Positions 29,537-38,762 of a DNA stretch of 64,000 nt are shown here, one piece after another. Each line of letters begins with the position of its first letter. Position 1 is the first letter of the stretch. The DNA is from Tranzscheliella williamsii. Lineage: Eukaryota > Basidiomycota > Ustilaginomycetes > Ustilaginales > Ustilaginaceae. Below the pieces are notes generated by a model. That model worked only from the letters and a program-made list of their open reading frames with translations, made no database searches and was not told the origin of the DNA. Where the stretch lies: positions 62,001 to 126,000 of the forward strand of contig JALBYF010000036.1 in the NCBI GenBank assembly GCA_023212725.1. Direction: 5' to 3'. The position numbers and the translations under genes were made by a program.

Positions 29537-32311
29537 TCAGTGCTCGTCTATGCAGGGCATGGCAGCGGGTTTGGTCGAGGCGGGCGCGGGCGGGGGTGGG
29601 GGCGGGGCGTCGTCGGGGGCGGCGGCGGGGGGGAGCGAGTCGGTGAGGCGGAAAGGCTCGCGCTGGCGGGCGTGTTTCTTGTGGATCTTGCGGAGGGCCT
29701 CCTCCTCGAGGGCGATGCGGAGGAGGCGCTCGACCTCCTCCTTCTTCTTGGTGCGGCTGCCGCCCAGCCAGATGAGGAGGCCAGCGACGGCGTTGCAGCT
29801 GAGCGAAAAGGTGATGATGGTCGCGGTGACCGAGGTGGGGCGGTTCTTGTAGTAGATGCCCCAGGTGGTGCCGCCGAGCGACGCCTGCAGGCACGAGTGG
29901 CCGTCGAGCAGAATCACAATCGCCATCATCAGCGACAGCTCAAACGGCCGGTGGGTCACCGTCTCCCGGTACCGGTAGAAGGTGTGCGACTGGTGGAACT
30001 TGCGCTGCTGATACTCCAGATTCGCCTGCTGCTTGGGCGTCAGCACCACCACGTCCTCGGCATCCCGCGGCAGCTCGGACGCAATCGACGGATTGCGCTT
30101 CAGCTGGCCCAACGGGATCACACCGTCCTTGTTCGGATAGGTCCGTGTGGCCGCCTCGGCCGCCGCCTGCTCGGCGTTACTCTGCGCTTCCTTTTCGTCG
30201 TGCCTGTGCTTGCGCTTAAAGTAGTCATGCTTCAGCCTCCTCTCTTCCTTGAGCTGCTCCACATCCTCGCTCTGTCGCGACGCGTGCAACTCCAGCGAGG
30301 GCTGACTTGGATCGGCAGCCACCTCGGGCGCGACGCCGGAGCCGGTAGACCAAGCGTGGGTGTCGGTGGTTTGCTCCTTGTTGCCGTCACGTTGATCGGT
30401 GGTGATCAGGGTGGGGACTTTGCGCAGGCCCGTCTTGATCATCATGGTGTTGGTCATCTGGCTGACGCCAAGGCGGGGAGTGGCACGAGGCAGTTCGTTC
30501 TTGTCTTTGAGTTCGGGCAGGTTGAGCTGCCGCCTGCGTTTGTAGGTGAGAAAGTGATAGTGTGCAATCTGGATCATCCGATAGGTATCGACGGCGCGAA
30601 AGGGTGCAAAGCCGAGACCGACGGCGGTGAAGAGCGCGCAGAGGATCTGGTCGCAGATCTCGACCCAGTAGCGCTGCCTGGACGCATTGTGCACGTTGAT
30701 CCACTTGAGCAGGAAAAGACAGATGGCGGTGCCCCAGAAGGTGATCGACACGGCATAGAGCGTGATGATGAGGCCATGCGGCGTCTTGACGTATCTCCAG
30801 AAGCCTTTGGCAATGCGTTTCAGCTTGGCCTTTCTGGTGAGGAGCAGATTGACATGCTCGTCCAATTCGTTGCGTTCTTCCTCGTCCATCTCGGCCCACT
30901 CCTGGATGTGCCTGCGGCGTTCCTCCTCCGTGGTTTCGGGAACGGGCGCTCTCTTTCTTCCGGGCACAAACGAGGCATAACGGCGCAGTTGACTGAAGCC
31001 GCCCGGCCTGGCTGTCTGAGCCGCCTTGGCGTCGGCGCCGGCCTCGGCGGGGCCCATCTCAATGTCGCCGGGTCGATCGTCAGACATGGGAGTAGCAGAA
31101 ACCGAGGGGGCGCGTGACGGCCTGCGGGCCATGGCAGGTAATGAGATGGTGGGACGCCGATTGTATAGCATGGGGATGGGAGGGAAAAAAATCGAGTTGC
31201 CGACATTCTGCAAGGTGGTGACTGTAGAAATCTCGGGATCGACGACATCGAGATAATCGACCACTTCGTCCTCATGCATGTCGCTATCGCTCGATGTGGT
31301 TGGAGTGGAAACGTCGTGATCGTGCTCCTCGGGCTCAGCGGAACGGATGGGAGTGTTGCTGCCAAGAGAGGGATTCTCGGCGTCGTTTCTTTCGAAATTA
31401 CGACCGAGCAGGCTTGCGAGATATTGACGGGACGTCGCTACCAGGCCGTCCTCGGCGACGGTGTTGCGACGACTTCTCTGATGCGACTCTGATGGCGGGG
31501 CTGGCTCTTGTGCAGTGTAAGCACTACGATGACGCTGGAGGCCGGACTGATGCTCTTGGGAGAAGTAGGACGGTTCTTGCTGGCTCTCTGCGTTGGTGGT
31601 GGGAGGCGCCGAGGGTGCGGTGAGGAGGGTAGAACTGCGCTCTTCGGTCACGTTGGAGAGGTTGCGATGGGGCTGGGGATGAGTGGGAGTATCGGCGTTG
31701 CTGCCGTGTTGCCACGGGTCGGAGTCGTGGTGCGCATCGGGCTCGGACGGTGTGGATTGGGTATTGGCGGAAGAGAGGGAAGCCTGACGTTCTTTCCGTT
31801 TTTGTTTGCGCTCTGCTTTATGCAGCTTACGATGGCGCAGAGCGAGATTCTCGACGGCGCCCATCCTGCGGTTGGAAGAGCTGGGCGGTAGCCTTGACGC
31901 TCGGCTCTCATCGCTTAGACGGATCGGTGGCCGATCGTCGTCGGACGAGCGTCGCTGCGAAGGGTCCGCGTTTCTTTCCTGCTGATCCACATGGTGAATG
32001 GCTCTTCTAGCCAGCCTCATTTCCTCGCGAAGGGTCCCATCATCATCGTCGTCGTCGTCGTCGCGATTGCCAGCACTGCCTTGCGCTTGTGTGTCAGGTC
32101 CGCGCAGCCCCTCAACAGGTCGTGCGGCATTGCCATAGTCCCGAGCCCGTGTACGATCCGGCCCTACACCGTCGCCGCTGCGGCTGTTGTTCTGTGCACT
32201 GTAGTTCGGGCGGGATGGGGTATTGGCGGTGGAAGACACCGGCGGGCGTGGCTGTTCCGAGTCAGCGCGCCGGATGCGAATAGAAGAAGGAATGCGCGGC
32301 AGTCTGGGCAT
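29537..32311 (-). CDS. DUF2985 family integral membrane protein
   Basis: This intronless gene encodes 924 residues from ATG 32311. Residues 1-480 are disordered and charged. Four membrane segments follow: about 507-530 (LIITLYAVSITFWGTAICLF), 547-565, 785-810 (LMMAIVILLDGHSCLQASLG) and 825-848 (ATIITFSLSCNAVAGLLIWL). Between the pairs is a basic, Gln-rich cytoplasmic-type region. YRYRETVTHRPFELS, LLDGHSCLQ, TWGIYY and the final SRTKKKEEVERLLR match the fungal family known as DUF2985, whose function is unknown. The C terminus is Pro/Ala-rich. It converges on ITC1-like with 160 bp between stop codons. Confidence 0.85.
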   Translation of the reverse strand: MPRLPRIPSSIRIRRADSEQPRPPVSSTANTPSRPNYSAQNNSRSGDGVGPDRTRARDYGNAARPVEGLRGPDTQAQGSAGNRDDDDDDDDGTLREEMRLARRAIHHVDQQERNADPSQRRSSDDDRPPIRLSDESRASRLPPSSSNRRMGAVENLALRHRKLHKAERKQKRKERQASLSSANTQSTPSEPDAHHDSDPWQHGSNADTPTHPQPHRNLSNVTEERSSTLLTAPSAPPTTNAESQQEPSYFSQEHQSGLQRHRSAYTAQEPAPPSESHQRSRRNTVAEDGLVATSRQYLASLLGRNFERNDAENPSLGSNTPIRSAEPEEHDHDVSTPTTSSDSDMHEDEVVDYLDVVDPEISTVTTLQNVGNSIFFPPIPMLYNRRPTISLPAMARRPSRAPSVSATPMSDDRPGDIEMGPAEAGADAKAAQTARPGGFSQLRRYASFVPGRKRAPVPETTEEERRRHIQEWAEMDEEERNELDEHVNLLLTRKAKLKRIAKGFWRYVKTPHGLIITLYAVSITFWGTAICLFLLKWINVHNASRQRYWVEICDQILCALFTAVGLGFAPFRAVDTYRMIQIAHYHFLTYKRRRQLNLPELKDKNELPRATPRLGVSQMTNTMMIKTGLRKVPTLITTDQRDGNKEQTTDTHAWSTGSGVAPEVAADPSQPSLELHASRQSEDVEQLKEERRLKHDYFKRKHRHDEKEAQSNAEQAAAEAATRTYPNKDGVIPLGQLKRNPSIASELPRDAEDVVVLTPKQQANLEYQQRKFHQSHTFYRYRETVTHRPFELSLMMAIVILLDGHSCLQASLGGTTWGIYYKNRPTSVTATIITFSLSCNAVAGLLIWLGGSRTKKKEEVERLLRIALEEEALRKIHKKHARQREPFRLTDSLPPAAAPDDAPPPPPPAPASTKPAAMPCIDEH

Positions 32312-32338
32312 CGTGACAACTATTCGGGCCGCAACAGC

Positions 32339-32400
32339 GGTGGCGGCGGCTGTGGTGGAGGTGGCGGCGGTGGCGGCGGTGGCGGCGGTGTTGTGGTGTT
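32339..32400. repeat. GGC/GGT-rich trinucleotide tract
   Basis: Imperfect ggtggcggc repeats begin 28 bp upstream of the DUF2985 start codon. On the transcribed minus strand this would be a GCC/ACC-rich 5' leader. Confidence 0.85.
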
Positions 32401-32690
32401 GTAGGGCTTGGAAAGCGTGCTAGTCGTCGGCTGCGATCAGGATTGCATTGGAGCAGTGGATGTCTTGCGTTGGCCGTGTCGGCGAGGAGATACGCTAGGC
32501 CGCTTGCACTGACGGCTGCACGTTAGGAGCGGATGCGTGGAGAGCTCGAGCCCCAGACAAGCGACCGTACTGACGTGCCGGGATGAGATCCAGTAGTCGG
32601 GGTAGGGGCACTGAGACAAAGAAGGGATGGTGGAGATGTTAGAGGCCCAACGGCAATTGGTGACGGGCACCAGTATGGCTGTTGCCCGCT

Positions 32691-32770
32691 TACTGCTGCT
32701 ACTGCTGCTACTGCTGCTACTGCTACTGCTGCTGCTGGCTGCTACTACTTTTGCTGCTGTTACTGTCGCT
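32691..32770. repeat. CTG/CTA trinucleotide microsatellite
   Basis: An interrupted tract of ctg and cta triplets (tactgctgctactgctgcta and so on) covers about 80 bp of intergenic DNA. An overlapping ORF with a leucine run is explained by the repeat. Confidence 0.9.
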
Positions 32771-33378
32771 GTTCCTGCTTGCTTACATCTGACGGCGGAG
32801 ATGGGAGAAATTCAAAGGCTGCGCTGAGGGGCGCGAACGGCTGCGCATGCAAAACACGTTCTGAACACAGTCTGAATAGGGCGAGTGTTATCTGCCATCT
32901 AGCAATCGCGAAAATGTATTCCGCATTAAGCGCCGCGGCCCTTTCGGTCATCATACAGAAACGCTCGTCGTTCCTCGGTGCTGCAGCCCTGCGCTTACCT
33001 ACAGGATAACGACGCGTTCGAATTCGGATTCGCTTGGGTGCACATATCAGTCTCGCCCTGTTAAATCACCGGAACTGGCAACTTGGGCGCTTGTTAGACC
33101 GCACCTTGTCAAAAGGTAAACTCCACCTTCCCCTTCTTAGAGCCGCCCTTCAGGTCGCATGTCAGCGCCGCTGCGTACACAGTCCGGTCGGCACACGCGG
33201 CAGCCGGGCAGTGGAAGAGGAGTGTTCGACTATATAACATGGTGAAACGGTGCTGAGGCGATGCTGCCTTAGCAGGCAGGCAAGGCGTGCCGAGGTGGGT
33301 ACGACGTCCGCCCCCGACCGGGCGTTATGGATGGCCGAGAAAGGGTGTCAGAACGGGACGCAACGGCAGAGCAGCCGC

Positions 33379-35631
33379 TTAGCCGAACGAGGCCAGGCTA
33401 GCCTTGCCGTCCACCTTCTCCATGGGCAGCTTGTCAATAAAGGCGGCAACGCACTTGGCCATGGTGGGTGACGCCCTTGAGATCGGGTCCGTCTGGTAGA
33501 AGTTCTGGATCGGCCTCAGCAGTGGCGTGCCCGAGGTAGAGGATGTGGCTAGTTTGCTAAGCTCTTCTATCGCCAGTGGCGCCGAAACACGCGATGCCTC
33601 CGCCACGTCGTATCGAACCAGGCTGGGGCAAAGGTCAAACATCCGGTCTTTAACGTCCAAGAGATCATTGTAGGGCAACGTAGCCCCCATCACTTCCGAC
33701 AAAGCTCGAAGAATCTTCCAGTCCTCCCGAGCGGCGCCCGGTGGTGGTACCGCCGCACGCGTAATCTGCGTTCGTCCTTCCGTGTTGACAAACGTCGTCG
33801 CCTTTTCCGTGTACGCCGAACCAGGCAGGCAGACGTCGGCATACTGAGCGCCAACGTCGCCGTGATGTCCTTGGTAAACCACGAAAGCGTCCCGTGGGAT
33901 GCTCTCAGGCGCAATGTCGTCGGCATTGAGCAGGTAGATAAACTTGGGCGTCGTCTTGGCCGCAGCGGCCGAAGGAGTGAATCCGATATCCAGCGCGCCG
34001 GTGCGAGAAGCCTGTCGTTGCAAAACGTTGTAACCGTTCCACTCTTCATTCAGCATTTTGCTCTTGTTCGCCTTGATAAGCTCGGCAACATTGCCGAGAA
34101 TCGCCTTGCCATCGGCGTGCTCGACGACAGCACTGCCGACCACAATCATGGGTTTTTTGGCTTCCTTGAACTTCTTGGCAAAGGCTCCTTTACCGGAAAG
34201 CAGCTCCTGGACCGCTTTGGCATCCGTGCCAACGTGGTCGTAGTCATAGGTCAGGTCGACCTTCTCGCCAATCAGTCCCACTTCGAGACCTCGGTGCAGA
34301 TAGGCTTTTCGGATTCGGGCATTGATAATAGCAGCCTCGTGCCGCGGGTTGGTACCTACCAGGAGGAGTACGTCCGCCTCCTCGATGCCAGGAATGGTGC
34401 TGTTGAATGTATAGTTAGAACGGAAATCCGAGCCGTGGATCGGAGCGTGATCTCCGTTGACCTGATCCGTGGCCAGATTCTCCGAGCCGAGCTTGTTAAC
34501 GAGATCCTTGAGCAGTATCATGGATTCCACATCCGCAAGACCACCAGCAACCGCCTTGATTTCGTCGCCCTTGGCGCCAGACGAAACAAGACCCTCGGCC
34601 ACGGTAGCAAGCGCCTCTGGCCAAGAAGCAGGCACGAAGCGGTCGCCCTGCTTGATCAGCGGCGTGGTCAAACGTTGGTATTTGAGGCCGTCCGGTGCGA
34701 ATCGGGTCTTGTCGTTGATCCACTCTTCGTTGACGTCGTCGTTGGTGCGTGGCAGGACCCGCATGACCTGAACACCTCGCGAGTCCACTCGGATGTTGGA
34801 TCCAACGCCATCAAGGACGTCGATAGACTCGGTCTTTTTTAGCTCCCAGGGTCGAGCATGGTAAGCATACGGCTTGGAGGTCAGGGCACCGACCGGGCAG
34901 AGATCGATGATGTTTCCCGACATTTCTGAGTCCATGGTCTTTTGGACATACATTCCAATCTGCAGATCGTTACCGCGGCCGGTCGTGCCAAGATCCTGGA
35001 CACCGGCAATATCGTTCGCAAATCGAACACATCGGGTACACTGAATGCATCGAGTCATGACCGTCTTGACTAAGGGGCCGAGGTTCTTGTCCTCAACGGA
35101 TCGCTTGCCTTTGATCTCGTGGAAGCGGGATCGGTCGGAGCCATATCGCATAGACTGGTCCTGGAGGTCGCATTCTCCTCCCCAATCGCAGACAGGGCAG
35201 TCTAGCGGGTGATTGGCGAGCAGAAACTCCATGACGCCTTCTCGAGCCTTGGCCACCAGCGGAGTGTCGGTGAAGATCTGTTGGCCTGGCATAGCGGGGA
35301 AGGCACACGAGGCCAAAGGCTTGGGGGCTCCCTTGGACTCGACAAGGCACATACGGCAGTTACCAGCGACCATGAGCCTCTCATGGTAGCAGAAGCGGGG
35401 GATCTGAGCACCCGCCTTTTCGCAGGCCTGGATAAGAGCGGTGCCTTGCTCGACCTCTACCTCCTTGCCATTGATGGTAAGCTTGACCATCTTAGGCGGA
35501 GCGGGGGCGGGTGTGGCTTGCTTCCGAATGGCTGAGGTTGCCAAGGAAGCGCCGGCAGAGGGGATGCGAGAAGCAACACCGCGAGGCGTGAGCCTGGCGG
35601 CGGAGGTGGAAGCGGCCAAGGAGCGAAGCAT
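33379..35631 (-). CDS. NADH dehydrogenase (complex I) 75-kDa Fe-S subunit, mitochondrial
   Basis: I start at ATG 35631 (750 residues); the frame further upstream begins with a non-ATG codon. The N terminus MLRSLAASTSAARLTPRGVA is a mitochondrial presequence, followed by a 2Fe-2S ferredoxin-like domain beginning VKLTINGKEVEVEQG. Cluster ligands are visible: CYHERLMVAGNCRMC plus a later Cys (N1b), HPLDCPVCDWGGEC with its His ligand (N5), and CIQCTRC plus DLCPVGAL (N4). The remainder is the molybdopterin-oxidoreductase-like fold, without cofactor in eukaryotes. The protein is the largest peripheral-arm subunit of complex I (NDUFS1/NUO-78 type) and carries electrons from NADH to quinone in the inner membrane. 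No intron is needed. Confidence 0.96.
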   Translation of the reverse strand: MLRSLAASTSAARLTPRGVASRIPSAGASLATSAIRKQATPAPAPPKMVKLTINGKEVEVEQGTALIQACEKAGAQIPRFCYHERLMVAGNCRMCLVESKGAPKPLASCAFPAMPGQQIFTDTPLVAKAREGVMEFLLANHPLDCPVCDWGGECDLQDQSMRYGSDRSRFHEIKGKRSVEDKNLGPLVKTVMTRCIQCTRCVRFANDIAGVQDLGTTGRGNDLQIGMYVQKTMDSEMSGNIIDLCPVGALTSKPYAYHARPWELKKTESIDVLDGVGSNIRVDSRGVQVMRVLPRTNDDVNEEWINDKTRFAPDGLKYQRLTTPLIKQGDRFVPASWPEALATVAEGLVSSGAKGDEIKAVAGGLADVESMILLKDLVNKLGSENLATDQVNGDHAPIHGSDFRSNYTFNSTIPGIEEADVLLLVGTNPRHEAAIINARIRKAYLHRGLEVGLIGEKVDLTYDYDHVGTDAKAVQELLSGKGAFAKKFKEAKKPMIVVGSAVVEHADGKAILGNVAELIKANKSKMLNEEWNGYNVLQRQASRTGALDIGFTPSAAAAKTTPKFIYLLNADDIAPESIPRDAFVVYQGHHGDVGAQYADVCLPGSAYTEKATTFVNTEGRTQITRAAVPPPGAAREDWKILRALSEVMGATLPYNDLLDVKDRMFDLCPSLVRYDVAEASRVSAPLAIEELSKLATSSTSGTPLLRPIQNFYQTDPISRASPTMAKCVAAFIDKLPMEKVDGKASLASFG

Positions 35632-36565
35632 GCTGGGCAAGCAAGATCGACCGTTTGAGATTCGCTGAAAGAATGACAACCGGCTATTGCCGCCTTAGCT
35701 ATGTGTAGGGTTGGTACGAGAAGGGGAACGAAAGTGCACTGGTTTTCACCCTTGTCTCCCTTCGTCTACTGGCGGGCGTTGCGAGGATCCCGACGGCTGT
35801 CCAACGGGTCGAGGTAGAGCAATGGACGAGGCGGTCGTAGACGCGTCCAGAAGGGATAGAGGTGAGGTGAGAAGGTGTTGCTGCGAGTGCAAGGTTAGGT
35901 TTGAGCAGAGCGATCTCAGTGCCAATCAGCTGGCTGACTTGATTGGTGATTGGTTTAGTCGGTCGCCATCTTCCGTCTGAGCTTTGGATTCAGCTCCCTG
36001 AATACATTCCGTCTCAAATCGACCTCCAGAACGCGCGAGTCGAATTTCAACGTGCTTACCAAGTCGACCACGGTCAAAAGTCAAAGTCAGTCAAAGTGAA
36101 GTAGGCTCTTCCCACCGCCACACAAGTCACTCTTCGTCCAATCAGACTCGATGCGTTTCGTACAAGTCCCACTTTCGGTTCCGCTTCGCATTTCAGATGG
36201 CAGATCTAACATCATTGGCTTCACTCGAACGGGCCCCCCACAAGTACTTGACTTGTAGATCTCGTCTTTATCGGCCTTAAAAGACTGAAGCACACAGGCA
36301 AATCTGAAACAGGATCGCCGCTCGCCGCTCGCCGCTCGCCGCTCGCCGCAACGGTAGGAGCGCAAGGTCTCGAGCGGGCACGGATATGGAAAAACGACTT
36401 ATTGGCCTTGTTTCGCTAGCAAGTCGGATCTATAGAATGGTACCGAGACTATAGACCAGATAGGGGATAAAAAGAGACGGTGAGAGGAAAAGTGCTAGTC
36501 AGTGACCCGCTTCAGCTGATAAAGCTTTGAAAACCTGCGTTGATGCGGCATGGCGGGGCTGGTAC
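35632..36565. other. Intergenic region between NDUFS1 and AHA1
   Basis: This 0.93-kb region holds the NDUFS1 promoter and the AHA1 3' end. The AHA1 gene may extend into it through a small terminal intron with stops at 36512 or 36495. A heptanucleotide repeat lies at 36315-36349. No other gene is supported. Confidence 0.5.
36315..36349. repeat. 7-bp tandem repeat (TCGCCGC)5
   Basis: Five perfect tcgccgc units lie in the intergenic region downstream of AHA1. Confidence 0.95.
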
Positions 36566-37531
36566 TTACCCCATCGACTTGAGACCGCGGATGTAGTAAG
36601 TTTCGAGGTTCTTTTCGACGGTTTCCTCTTCTCCGGAGGGGGCACCGCTGAGGATGAGCTCCAGCTTGGTCGAGTCGTTTCCCTCGGTCAGGTTGAGTGC
36701 CAGGGTGCCGAAGTGACCCTCGGGGAATTGGGGCGTCCTCCACTTCTGGATGAGCTGCTTGGGAGCGTCTACGCTGATGACCTGGCCGCGGACATTTCCG
36801 CCAAAGAGGGCAAAGTCGGCGCCGGGCTTAGCTTCAAACTGAGCAGGCGCTCGGGTCCACATGGGGATCTTTGCGGGGTTGGTCATGAGATCCCAGAGTT
36901 CCGGGGTGCTGATAGCAAGCTCGCTGGAAACACGTACGTCGCTGGGGCTGGTAGAGACGGCCTTGGGCTGGGATGGTTTGGCGGCCGAGACGCTAGAGGA
37001 AGGTGCGACGGCGGCGGGAGTGGAAGAACCGGCAGCCGGCGTAGATGAACCCGAGGCGGAAGCTGCGCTGTCATGTCCGAGATCCTTGGCATGGGCATCG
37101 ATCAGATTCTCGCGGAAGGCGTGGAAGGCAGGTCGAAGCGAGGGCGCCAGCTGGTTGCGAACGGCATCATACAACGCCTGAGCAGCAGGCGACGGCTTGG
37201 TCGACATTTCGGTTTCGAAGCGGTATTCGTCGCCCTCATCCTCGACCTCATGGCTTACCTCTGGGAAGGTGATGGTGCCTTCGGCCTCGGTACCGTCATC
37301 ATCGGTGCCAGACCAGGCATAGGTGACGGAGCAATCGTAGATGGTGATCAGCTTGCCTTTGCGGTTTCCGAGCTCAACATCGCCTTCAAAGGAAGAAAGA
37401 CGATCTACCTTGACGCTACCGCTCTTGCCTACGGCAATCGACTTGCCAACCGTAGCCTCGGCAATGTGGTTCTTGGCCCAGGGGGTGCAACCCTTGGTCT
37501 TCCAGTGGTAGTGCTTGTTCCAGGTCGACAT
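36566..37531 (-). CDS. AHA1: Hsp90 ATPase activator AHA1
   Basis: ATG 37531 begins MSTWNKHYHWKTKGCTPWAK, the conserved N-terminal motif that contacts Hsp90. The N-terminal domain runs to about residue 160. An Ala/Ser/Pro linker follows, then the AHSA1/START-like C-terminal domain (ISTPELWDLMTNPAKIPMWT, GGNVRGQVISVDAPKQLIQK, ETYYIRGLKSMG). The product is a cytosolic co-chaperone that stimulates Hsp90 ATP hydrolysis. The frame as read stops after SMG, but that TAA lies inside a perfect GTAAGT donor, so a terminal intron is likely. A 54-nt intron (36516-36569) would give the same last residue. A 35-nt intron (36535-36569) would add 12 residues and end at 36495. The longer frame upstream of 37531 is leader. 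Confidence 0.9.
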   Translation of the reverse strand: MSTWNKHYHWKTKGCTPWAKNHIAEATVGKSIAVGKSGSVKVDRLSSFEGDVELGNRKGKLITIYDCSVTYAWSGTDDDGTEAEGTITFPEVSHEVEDEGDEYRFETEMSTKPSPAAQALYDAVRNQLAPSLRPAFHAFRENLIDAHAKDLGHDSAASASGSSTPAAGSSTPAAVAPSSSVSAAKPSQPKAVSTSPSDVRVSSELAISTPELWDLMTNPAKIPMWTRAPAQFEAKPGADFALFGGNVRGQVISVDAPKQLIQKWRTPQFPEGHFGTLALNLTEGNDSTKLELILSGAPSGEEETVEKNLETYYIRGLKSMG

Positions 37532-38762
37532 GGTGATCCACGGCAAGATACGAAGACGGGACAGTCGACGCGTAGTAAAAGTATGGGAGGTGTGTAGTGC
37601 TTGATTGGCATGTCGGTACGGACTGATAAATGGCTTCCAGCGTCGATCTGGGCCCGGTTGCCGAGGTGGAGTGGGCTTGCTCACAGTTCTTCTCAGAAAT
37701 TGCCAGAACGTATTTGGTGAAGCGCCGTGCGAAAAGCATGCGATCCCGATGCCTACATCGCTTTGTCTCGTGCGAAAGATCGGGTCTAAAAGGCGCGGCA
37801 AGGCAACTGTATTTGCATTAGGAGTAGTATCGAAAAGAGTGAATTGAATGACCGTCTGACTAACGCGCCGATGGTAGAGACTGGTTATTGTTTGGCTGAG
37901 CCGAAGACGCGCGATCTTTGTGGACGGCCGCTACTGGTGTCATTTGCGGTGCACCTCCGGCCTTTGTTGTTGCAGATGGACGAAATGATTGCGACCTGCA
38001 TGGCGTCCGGCAGCCGGGATGGGACCCGACATTCCGCTCTATTGTTCTTTCGGTTTGCGCTTGCGCACTCGCCACCCGTCCCCGTTCCCGGCCCCGTCCC
38101 CCGTCCTCGTCCCCGTCGCTACTGTAGCAGCAAGCCAAGCACCAAGCTTCGGAGCTACGCGGCCTTCCGTTCGCGATCCCGAAGCTTAGGGATCATCGTT
38201 CCGAGCGCAATCCGTCGGAAAAGGCACGAGACGCTTGCGCAACACGCAGCATACTCGAATTTGCCACCCGGTCTCGCTCCCGCATTTTATTCGTGATTCT
38301 GCAGCGCTGGCTCGCGCTTGAGCGTCTGGAATGCGACGCCGTAGGGTCAGGACACCTGCTCCCAGTCGACAGTGATTCTGCGCATTTTTTATTGAGACGA
38401 TCTGGGGGTGATCCATGATCATGTATATACTGGCACTGTACTTGGCTATACTGGCACTGTACTTGGCTATACTAGTTTAATTGGCAAATCGCATAGACCG
38501 GGTGCAACTGTGAGGTTGAAAATGCAGGCAAAAAATCCGCAGTGGCTTCGGGATCGGTACACGCCTGATGCATGCTCCTCGTCCCCGTCCAGACCACAAT
38601 GGGCGACAAGTTGTCTTCGGCCACCATGGTGCTTTCTCCATCCACCTTTGCTATGCGTGGTTACTGTGGCAACAACATCGTTTCTATAAATTATCGCTGT
38701 GACCTTACCCCTTCCCGTCTTTCATTCCGATTTCACTTTGCTGGGTTGGGCCCCCCCTCTAT
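37532..38762. other. Divergent intergenic region between AHA1 and a bZIP gene
   Basis: This 1.23-kb region should hold the promoters of both flanking genes. It carries a 21-bp direct duplication at 38426-38467. Small frames in it show no domain and overlap on both strands. Confidence 0.5.
38426..38467. repeat. 21-bp perfect tandem duplication
   Basis: Two adjacent copies of a 21-bp unit beginning tatactggcactgtacttgg lie about 300 bp upstream of the bZIP start codon. Confidence 0.95.

Larger units (their letters stand above)
32312..33378. other. Intergenic region upstream of the DUF2985 gene
   Basis: This 1.07-kb region contains the DUF2985 promoter and leader and the 3' flank of NDUFS1. 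It carries a GGC/GGT-rich tract (32339-32400) just upstream of the DUF2985 ATG and a TGC/TAC trinucleotide tract. No gene is supported. Confidence 0.5.

Noticed and set aside
29540..31117. 525-codon plus-strand open frame opposite the DUF2985 gene
   Set aside because: It is antisense to a strongly supported membrane protein. GC-rich codon use creates long antisense frames, and no domain is recognisable in it.
32627..32827. Small protein with a long leucine run
   Set aside because: The leucine run is the translation of a CTG/CTA microsatellite, and there is no further support.
36315..36349. Possible CRISPR-like or telomeric repeat
   Set aside because: The unit is a simple 7-bp tandem with no spacers and does not match a fungal telomere repeat.
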